From the NCBI GenBank assembly GCA_001557505.1, contig LSAX01000005.1, positions 744,001 to 808,000 of the forward strand: DNA of 64,000 nucleotides, in the 5' to 3' direction. Positions 55,901-64,000 of the stretch are shown piece after piece. The first letter of the stretch is position 1. Each line of letters starts with the position of its first letter. The notes under the pieces are model-generated. The model saw only the letters and a program-made list of their open reading frames with translations, was not told where the DNA came from and made no database searches. Both the position numbers and the translations under genes were made by a program. The stretch is from Reticulascus tulasneorum (taxonomy: Eukaryota > Ascomycota > Sordariomycetes > Glomerellales > Reticulascaceae).

Positions 55901-56851
55901 TGGCCTCGAGGAGATCGACGAGAGCGTTTTGGCCCATTGTCTGGCGCTCCTGCTTGTTTAGCAGCACGGGACAGGTGGAAGCAATGTAATTGTCGAAGAT
56001 TGCATCACCGCGAAGACCAGTCTAGAGATTGGTTAGCACTTGGATCTCATCATTTGGCGATAACGCAGTCGCCCGAAACCGCCCAAAGGGGAAATACTTA
56101 CGCCTGGCCACTGGGTGTGGTACTTGGCTTGTGGCCATGCCATCTCATGCGGAGGGCGCTTTCCAGGGGCGGTGAGCTCTCTCTCGACGAACTCAGCGGG
56201 GTTCTTATGGGTGACCATGTCATGGTGCTGAGTATCGATTTGGTTGGAGCGGCCACTGGGTGGCATATCGATCACGTACACTGTGTATCCCTGACTGATG
56301 AAGTAAGTTGCCCATCCAGGCTCGCCGTCCGGCTTGTTCTGCCAGACCTGCAGGCGGATTAGCAAAGTCAGTCTCTGCTGAAGTGGAAGTGAGGAGGTAG
56401 CAGGATGAAATGAATACATGCGAAACACGGAAGCATGTAGGGTATACGACGGCAAGATGATGGGACTTACCTGGCCGGTATGGAAATCTCCATGGACGAG
56501 GACTACTGGCATGCGATACTTCTTGACCGGAGGCTCGAGGAGCTCAACGTATGCGCTGCCCGCCATCGTGGTTTCGTCCTTGTCCGGCAATTTCTGCCAG
56601 GTTCCTGCGATATTCAGAATCGTTCTTTTGCAGTGGAACTCGCTGCCGCTGTAACTGTTGTAATACCGTTTGTCACCCTCATCGGTTCTCGTATTGGGTA
56701 TGAGCGTTGGCACGATAGTGTCGGCAGGGTAGTGGGGTGTGAGGTTGCGCGGTGAGGATATCCAGGGGAAGGCGGGGCTTGACTGACTGTCGCCGTTGGT
56801 GGGGACGGAGGAGGTGAGAAATGGGTCGGCGAGTTCGTTAGGGTCGTTCAT
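52899..56851 (-). CDS. Alpha/beta hydrolase with long disordered Q/P-rich tail
   Basis: Model: complement(join(52899..56021, 56102..56347, 56471..56851)), 1249 aa. The first about 410 residues form an alpha/beta hydrolase with the strand MPVVLVHGDFHTGQVWQ, YTVYVIDMPPSGRS and ILIGEGVGGNICWL (nucleophile-elbow position G-E-G-V-G, so the usual Ser appears replaced by Glu). It then becomes about 800 residues of low-complexity sequence rich in Gln, Pro, Ser, Asn, Gly and Met, with a repeated LPPKPPP motif. The C-terminus is basic: KRGRGRPSGRGRGRGRGRGRQ, like an AT-hook/RGR box. This suggests a nuclear or condensate-forming protein instead of a simple secreted esterase; no signal peptide is seen. 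The Met at 56851 was preferred to an in-frame Met at 56941. Confidence 0.8.
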
Positions 56852-59570
56852 TTTGGCGGTTTCCGCATAAGCATATGATTCCTTCTCGTGGAAGTTACGT
56901 GTAGTATGTCCGGAGCTCGTGAAACACGTGCTCGAGCTCAAGATTCAACGCAGGATTCGACCCACGACAGCCACAATGGACGGCAAGGCCTGATCTCGAC
57001 GGGTACTGATCAGCAAACAGTAGCTGAGCAATCTCTGACCTCGAGTTAGATTCATCTATCCCCAGAGATCTCAGAGCGCAGTTTGGATTGTGGGCGCATG
57101 GGTGTGGCTATCTTGTTGCCGTGGTCCGAGGAGGGATGCAAGTGTCACGTACCTATCTCTGAACTCGACTGTAGCTCCTGAGATCTCTCTTGGTATACTC
57201 AGAGTTCGAAAAAATGCTGCTGGACTCGCATGAACTCTTTGGAGCGAGCTGATCTGTACCTAGCTGACCTATGAGTGACCTTCAGTACGTCTAGTGGAAT
57301 CGATGAAGGATCGGGTCAAGAGACTCGACTTACCGCTTGAACTGGTCGGAGGAGCTCTGAAGTATCGAACTCGCTGATGAGCAGCCACTTGAGAACCGAT
57401 TCTTTCAGTCGCTTCTTTGGAGAAGCCTCGGGTAGGTTCCGAGTCTGGATGCTGATACGCAGTCTGTTCGACAGTTAGCATCGCTTTGTTCTCACAAGGT
57501 GAGGCTCGGTGAGTATTGTGCACCTTCAAATGCGGAGAGGCGTGTCAAAGACAGAAAGTACTTAGAAACGATGATCCCAGGACTCTGAATGTCTTCAGTG
57601 TTGATTTGAGGCTATCCCAGTCCTGGCTGGGTGGTTGGCAGAACAGGCAAGGTGCTGATCTGCCGGAGGAGGTGATGTTTTTTTTTTTGCGCGAATTGAA
57701 GGTGAAGTTTTGTGGGAGAACTGTATCTGGTATACCAGATGGGCGAGTGCCTGCGAGGGGTAACTTCTTGTGTGAACGAGGGGCGCGATGGTTCAAAAGG
57801 GCGAGTGCTCGCGACGTCTTTCTTCGAGTGTGGTAGACTTGACGCAGCAAATGGGGCGGGAGCAAAGCAAAGCAAGGCGGGTCTTGCGCGGCCCAAGCTT
57901 CGACGTGAGCTCTTCTCCCCATGAAGCCGGCGAGACCGAGTAAGAGCTTCCGAAATGCGCGGGACGGAAGCCGGAATGCCCGGCCGCATGTTGTCTGCCC
58001 GGGGTCGCGGAGGCCCGGAGAAGCGCAGTTACATAGAAACGGTCCGGAACATGAATTACAAGACGACGTTAGCGGGAATTACACGTCTAGATCACGGTAC
58101 GGGTTATGGATGTTGGACAGATGAATAAGGCGATTCCGTCAAGTTCGGATAATAACCAGGGATCCATCCCATTGAGTTACAGCGAGAAATATTGTTCAAG
58201 AGGCATGCATAAAGCGAGAGCTGGACTCTCGGCATCTAGAACACGGCGGTGAGATCACGTTGCTTGTTTGCCCTTCTCTGTACTGTGAAAAGGGGCACAT
58301 TATTTCGGCTTTACATTGGTCTTGAAGTTGGTCTTGTTGCGTAGAAAACCTAGAATTTGGTTGTGACTGCAGTACCCAAAGGATTCAAGTAGAGCTATAG
58401 TTTCGAGAACAGTTGGAAACGCTTGCATTGCGTATCTTTTGCGGCTGGATGGAAGGGGTGCGACACCATGACTTCATCTATGCTTTAGACTAATCCGTTA
58501 CAGAAGATGAAGTCGGCTGGGAGTATGATGGATTGCATGGCATCAAGTCTACCAAAAACAGAACTTGCGGCGATGTGAAAGGATCAGTTCTAGAAATAAC
58601 GCCCAGGACCTCGATTCAGAGGCTTTATTTATCGCCCAGCCTTTATTGGCTGGTCCTTCAACGTTATTACCAGCAATTCTTTCTTTTTGGAATCATGGTA
58701 AGATACGTGATCCGCAAGAACCAAGCAATGGATCCATGGGACGATTATGGCACTGTGGTCATAGAAACCGGGCGCCATTAGAAGTAAATTGCTTCTAGTG
58801 CCACTGCAAAGCATGCAAATAGAAGTCAAACATTCATGTTGCTTACTCTTTCTCACCGTGACTGCAAGTCCCGCATGTGAAGTTGTAAGCAATTCTTCAC
58901 TGGCTGTCGAAGCAATGTTGGCTCTCAGCCTCTTAAGAAGTCACTTTCAGGACGGCTAATTAATATGGCACCCCGACCCCTGGCTCTCATCCACCGTATT
59001 GATCCGCCAAATGCTACCCAATTCCTCGGCTCGTACAGCCACGCCTTATCCCGGTGACACGGCATGGTGCTTGCTGCTCTAGGCACCTGTTCCGGTGCTA
59101 TAGGAAAGGTGCCGCGACTGCCACCGCGTCAATCCCCTCATTTCTCGCCCTCGTGGCTAAACCATCCCAATATAGATCCCGCCAATCTCACTTTATCATG
59201 TCGTAGTGAGAAAGCACGTAGTCCGCATGGAAAACGTTGCTCGGAAATGCAAAATGCACAGTGGCCTGCCTTCTAGAAAAGTACGAGCCGGGCATATTAT
59301 TCATTCGCTTGCAGGCAGACGTGCAGTCTTACCGTTCCACTGAAGGATCAACTCCTCCGGTTATTTTGGGGACACGCATAATACTGGATTGGCAGAACTG
59401 CAGAGTTACACCCGGGCGCTTGCAAGCTTGAGGATATTTAAGCTCGAGGAAATGAGAATTTCAGATTTCGAGCATGTCTTCGGACCTAGAAGCTCCAAAC
59501 TCGAGGTCGCCACGTCCATTTGCGTCGAAGTAACCCCGTCCCACGCGTTCGTTCCACGGTTCTAGCTCAG
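56852..59570. other. Long divergent intergenic region
   Basis: About 2.7 kb between the hydrolase start (-) and the GMC oxidoreductase start (+). On the minus strand around 57290-57335 there is a GTAAGT to CTAG pair that could be a 5'-leader intron of the hydrolase gene. A T-run occurs at about 57678. Open frames here (for example 57516-57836 and 58533-58781) have no recognisable domain. Confidence 0.4.
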
Positions 59571-61891
59571 ATGTACAAAAGGACCTTGCTGGCCATTTCG
59601 GCCCTGGTGAACTGGCCAACGCTTGCTAACTGCATTCGTCCCCGCGATATCCGCTCGGATGCGTTCCAGAAAGCGACTATTACATGCCGCACCGAGGACA
59701 TCAAGGGCGAGTATGACTACGTGATTGCGGGAGGAGGGGCTTCCGGTCTTACAGTGGCAGACCGTCTCACGGAAGATGGGAAATGTGAGTTGAGAGTCGC
59801 CTGAGAAATTGGGGACAGAGCCACATGAGCAGTATTAACGATCCCATAGACACCGTTCTCGTCATCGAGTACGGGCCGTTTGGTAAGTGCATTTGCTATC
59901 ATGATCAGGGCTCTTATTCATATTCTCGGCGTGGCTAGATGACGCCGACTCGGTCTATGCTGTAGCGGGCGGCAGGCAAGGTTTCATCCCGGAACGACTG
60001 TACAACATCACGTCGGCGCCGCAAACAAGTCTCAACAACAGAACCTTCGGGGTCTCCATCGGCAAAATGGTTGGAGGTGGTACCGGAGTGAATGGTATGG
60101 TTGTCACACGAGGCACGACGGAAGATTACGACCGATGGGACCAGTTGTTGGGTGGTAACTCTGGGTGGTCGTGGGACGACCTTCTTCCGTACTTCAAAAA
60201 GGTCGACACCCGCTCCTTGCAGCTCATTATGAACCAAGACGCTCACACAATTACTTCCAGGCCTTCATCCTCACCCCGCCATCAGAACCCTTGGCATCGG
60301 AATTCAATATTTCGGTTGACATTGCTGCTGCCTGGGAGCCGAGTCCTAAGAACGGCATTTTCGCTACATTTCCGACATTTCAGTTCCCTGGCACTAGTAA
60401 GTAGCGATGTCCCGCATTTGATATTGCCGGCACTAACGAGAGGGCACAGAACTGCTGCTACAAGCCTTCAGGACCGTTTCAGGGGTTGTTTTCCCAAAAG
60501 ACGGCGCTGCCGGGACTCACGGAGTGTTCTGGTTCCCTAATGCGGTCCATCCCACGAATGTCACGCGCTCATTTGCGAAAACGAGACACTGGGAGGGGCT
60601 GAACAGGCCGAACTACCAGCTAATTACCCTTTCCAAAGTGACCAAAATCACTTTTACCGGGAACGTCGCGGATGGCGTCGAGTTCATATCCTCAAGCGGC
60701 GAGAAGGTGGTCGTCAAGGCAAAGAAAGAAGTCATCCTGGCCGCGGGCACTGTGCACACTCCGCAGATTCTCCAATCAAGCGGCATCGGCCCCGAGGACC
60801 TCTTAAAGACCGCAAACATCCCTGTGAAGGTGAATCTTCCTGGTGTGGGACAGAATTTCCACGACCATCCCCTGGTTACAATGGCAGCAGAATGTAAGCA
60901 TCCCCTATCCTGCCCTTAGTCTTTCCAAGGATTGTAATCTTGGTGCTAAAACCCGTTCGTACAGTCGGTGGTCTCGAGACTTTAGACATCACGGCCGACG
61001 ATCTTACCAACAATGCCACGTTCATGGCATGGACAGAAGAGGTCTGGGCGGCGAACAGAACAGGCAAGTAGTGTCAGGCACTCGTATCGAAGATATTGGT
61101 CAAACTAACTCGATTATCAGGACCTAAATCGCTCGCTGGAGGTAACGGAGTTGCGCTACTAGGATTTCCTATCGTCAGTCCTTCCAAGTATGAGTCTATC
61201 ATTAGCAACTACGATACCCAAACGCCGGATGCATACCTCCCAGCGGGAACCCACGAAGATGTTATAGCGGGATACGAAGCACAGAAGAAGCTCCACTCTG
61301 TGGGTCTACGAAGCAACAACACTTCTGTATATCAGCTCTATCTCAACGGGTTCGCCAATGGCATAGGCGTCACAATGATGCAGCAATTTAGCCGCGGTTC
61401 CATCAACATCAACACCAAGGATCCCATCAACTCGGAACCTATTGTCGATTACCGATCATTCAGCAATCCGTCGGATGTGGAGATTATGGTCGAGTTGCTC
61501 AAGTTTACTGCAAAATACTATCTGGAAAGCCCTGCGATAGCTCCTCTGAAGCCCAAGATCACGAGTCCTTACATCGAAGACTCTCAGATTGCTAGCTGGA
61601 TCCGGGAGAATGTTAGACCTATGGAGGCTCATCCCATCGGAACTTGTAGCATGCTGCCTCGCGAACTAGGTGGAGTGCTGAACAAAGACCTCTTGGTCTA
61701 CGGGGTTGAAAATCTGAGGGTCGTGGATGCCAGCATGATGCCGATGCATATCGGTGCTGCCATCATGTCTACTGTTTACGCTGTCGCCGAGAAGGTACAA
61801 GAATTCCTGCCCACCAGCTCTCAAAATTCAATCCAAGGGAACAAGCTAACATATTCTATAGGCTGCGGATCTGATTAAAGCTAGTGCTTAG
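59571..61891 (+). CDS. Secreted GMC oxidoreductase (glucose-methanol-choline family)
   Basis: Model: join(59571..59784, 59850..59882, 59939..60201, 60261..60396, 60450..60893, 60965..61063, 61121..61794, 61862..61891), 630 aa. It has a signal peptide (MYKRTLLAISALVNWPTLANC), the FAD-binding YDYVIAGGGASGLTVADRL, and the GMC signature region GKMVGGGTGVNGMVVTRGT. A second signature region reads ILAAGTVHTPQILQSSGIGP. C-terminal motifs AHPIGTCSM and LRVVDASMMPMHIGA carry the catalytic His pair expected in the family, and the end AVAEKAADLIKAS is typical. It oxidises alcohols or sugars and yields hydrogen peroxide in oxidase members. Intron 61064-61120 starts with GC (AG/GCAAGT), a rare but known donor. 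Substrate not predictable. Confidence 0.88.
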
Positions 61892-62394
61892 AGAAAAGTT
61901 GTCACCTAACACGAGAGAGGCTCATCTGAACGTACAGGCTGTTGCAGTCAGCGCTCGCTACCCCTCCATTTCTACGATCACCAAGTTCAGGAAGTGACAT
62001 CATGGTCAAATTACAAAAGTGTTGGCTGAGCCGAAGGTTGTGTTATAAGTTAGAATGAAGCTTGGGGCATCTTGTATCGAAGTGCCAGAAGCCCACCGGG
62101 CGCGTGGAAAAACTTCACAACAGTCTCGCGATCCGAGGTGATACTCACGAACAGCAATGGCGAAGTCTCCTGCTTAAACTCTCTCTCACTTATCTATGAG
62201 TAATAAATGACCGACGCATGTTGCGCTTTGATTAGTATCCCGCTTGCATTATCTGGGTGATCAAAAAGGCGAGAACCTGCATAGCACGTCTCTTCAGGAC
62301 TTTCCTCCGCATGCTGGAATCGCATGTGAAGTAATTCGGAGCTATGCCATAATTGACAGCCGTTAAAAGCGCACCCAAAGGACAAGCAGCACTT
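61892..62394. other. Convergent 3' region
   Basis: About 500 bp between the GMC stop and the possible distal end of the SDR gene. No gene recognised. Confidence 0.4.
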
Positions 62395-62560
62395 TTACAA
62401 GCCAGTACACTTGAACTTCAGCAGCTCCTTCTCGACAACTTCCTTCTCCATCGTCATGAGTGTCGGCAAGTCCCACATGCAACTCATCCACCGGCCACCC
62501 AGCCACTCTCGTCTTTGACTTGTCAGATAGGGGAAAGAATGCTGTGCAAGTTCTGCTGTT
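62395..62560 (-). other. Displaced C-terminal segment of the SDR
   Basis: On the minus strand, roughly 62560 to a stop at 62395-62397, one frame reads FPYLTSQRREWLGGRWMSCM, then WDLPTLMTMEKEVVEKELLK and FKCTGL. The REWLGGR-x-x-S-x-x-WD pattern is the standard end of this fungal SDR group. Just before it, DWMDPELAN (helix usual before the REWL motif) lies in a frame one base off the upstream exon. Either extra introns or a one-base shift near 62600-62635 separates the two parts. Confidence 0.6.
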
Positions 62561-62583
62561 TCTGTCATTCGGACTGCATTACA

Positions 62584-63474
62584 TTAGCGAGCTCTGGGTC
62601 CATCCAGTCTGATTTGGGTGTTCCACGAACATTTGAGGTGGTCAGGTAACTTGGCAGACAGCTCCGTCGGCGTTCCACCGGGATGAACTGAGTATGCGAT
62701 TACTCCCTACGTATGGTTAGCATCGCCCCAGACCACCCTTCTGCCAGATTAGACGTCTTACCTGATCCCGATACTCGTCCTGTACAAACTCTGTAAATCG
62801 GGCTAGTGCAAACTTTGAGATGTGATAAGCTCCTCCACCCTCACCCATGAAATGGGCAGCGACAGAAGACATGGTGATGATAGTCTTGTCTCCACCCTTC
62901 AACATCAACGGCAAGAAAGCCTTGGTCGAGCGGTATGTGCCCCAATAGTTAACATTCCATGCCTGCATGTACTCTTCCTCGTCAGTATCGATCAACTTCT
63001 TGAAAGTAGCCATGAACCCAGCGTTGTTGATGAGAATATCGAGACGTCCCCACTCGGCAGTCAGCTTATCCGCAGCAGCTTTCACACTCGCTGTATCGCA
63101 GACGTCCATTTCGAGTGGCAAAATGGTAGGCGCGTCTCTGCCAGCTGCCTTCGCCGCAGCAAGAATGGCCGCGGTGGCATCAGAGACATTCGAACGTGCT
63201 GCGATGGCAATATGTGATGCTCCTGCTTGGGCATAGCCGATGGCGATGTTCCTGCCTATCCCTTTACTGGCGCCGGTGATGAGGACTGCTTTGCCGAAGC
63301 AGTTGTACTTGGTGACAGGATCAATCTCTGGGTACGTGTCGTGATGTATGATGCCAGTGAAAATATCCACTGGGTAAGATTAGAAACCAGGCTCTCTCCG
63401 CTATTTACTACTGTGGATTTACCTTTACGTGGTGGCAGGCCAGTTGGTCCCGCGGCGGGGGTATTGGATCCCAT
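62584..63474 (-). CDS. Short-chain dehydrogenase/reductase (SDR)
   Basis: Model: complement(join(62584..62706, 62762..63369, 63423..63474)), 260 aa. The classical SDR motifs are all there: TGASKGIG (49-56) for the cofactor, DILINNAGFM, NVNYWGT, and ITMSSVAAH with the catalytic YHISK. The cofactor-binding acidic/basic residues cannot decide NAD versus NADP by eye. Splicing then continues to VIAYSVHPGGTPTEL, the usual post-catalytic segment. The simple reading stops after that with CSWNTQIRLDGPRAR, which looks non-native. A typical SDR C-terminus continues in another frame (see separate entry), so the last part of this model is doubtful. Cytosolic, substrate unknown. Confidence 0.82.
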
Positions 63475-64000
63475 GGGTCTTATTCTTGATGTGTGATTTA
63501 CCTGGGTACTCCTGGATGGCTTTCTGAGTGATCGCGGCGCTCGCTACAGAAGTTGTGATCACGAAAGATCAAATGGGTTACAGACGTGAAGGAAGAGAAG
63601 TCAATCCGAAGCTCGGACTTCCCCACAGGCAAGATCAGAACCGCCCTTGAGAAAAGCTCAACAAGGTGAGATTATGCGATATTTTGTCTTCCTGCTCGTA
63701 AATCACGACCTGTAAGATGGAATAAGCCGTGTGGAGCTTTTGCTTACAGGTCGTATCCTGAACAGGAAAAAGGTAGTCAGCAGCGAAGTCGGGTCAAGTG
63801 GATGTGGATGCGCCCATCAATCGTGCCAAGGTTCAGCGGTCGGATCCGGGAATGACGGATGCCGGCAAAGAAGCTCCGTGGCGCGGCCATAAATCATGTT
63901 CCAGCCTCCCACAATTGTACCTTAGTTTCGCATATGGAGCTAAGTTAAACCGAGGCAGCCTTTCTCAAGTGGTCAGCTCATGATATGTTGAACTCTGCAA
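63475..64000. other. Window-end region
   Basis: Promoter of the SDR gene and further non-coding DNA. The frame at 63798-63983 has no recognisable features. Confidence 0.35.

Noticed and set aside
1..64000. CRISPR array, prophage or bacterial operon
   Set aside because: Introns, gene content and spacing are fungal; the only tandem repeats are coding or small slippage repeats.

Overview
The window is nuclear DNA of a filamentous ascomycete (Pezizomycotina). The evidence is many short GT-AG introns (about 40-200 nt), two HET-domain proteins, two fungal transcription-factor genes, an Rds1-type ferritin-like stress protein, a P450 with typical fungal introns, and no operon-like packing. Gene models were spliced by hand from reading frame, splice motifs and family knowledge. 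No alignment or expression data were available, so exon borders are inferred even where the final frames close perfectly. The species was not identified.

Layout. 0-10 kb: 5'-truncated fungal-specific transcription factor (+) convergent with a GH88 unsaturated glucuronyl hydrolase (-); a Zn2Cys6 factor (-) divergent from a dimeric alpha/beta-barrel protein (+); an LtrA-type membrane protein (-). 11-19.4 kb: two very unusual secreted multidomain proteins sharing one divergent promoter. One is a six-hairpin glycosidase carrying eleven six-cysteine modules (-). The other is a Cys-rich/WSC/subtilisin protein (+). 20-27 kb: NmrA-like protein (+), chymotrypsin-fold protease (-), gene-poor DNA, complete cytochrome P450 (-). 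29-35.8 kb: dynamin-like GTPase with a nucleoporin-like FG tail (+), F-box gene broken by one TGA (+), second alpha/beta-barrel protein (-).

37.8-52 kb: Rds1 ferritin-like protein (+), ER FKBP (-), HET protein (+), a small Ser-rich protein with a long leader (+), RPEL protein (-), DUF4267-like membrane protein (-), second HET protein of HET-E type (+). 52.9-63.5 kb: alpha/beta hydrolase with a long disordered tail (-), GMC oxidoreductase (+), short-chain dehydrogenase (-). The window ends in apparently non-coding DNA.

How the genes may work together (inference). Polysaccharide breakdown is represented by the two six-hairpin glycosidases and the GMC oxidoreductase; the first transcription factor sits tail-to-tail with GH88 and could control it. 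Secreted proteolysis and wall binding are represented by the WSC-subtilisin and the chymotrypsin-like protease. Self/non-self recognition is suggested by the two HET proteins. There is no recognisable secondary-metabolite backbone enzyme, so the P450, NmrA, SDR and GMC genes are not a demonstrable biosynthetic cluster. The strongest candidates for something undescribed are the 11-15 kb divergon, the dynamin-FG fusion, and the hydrolase with a Q/P-rich, Arg-Gly-ending tail.
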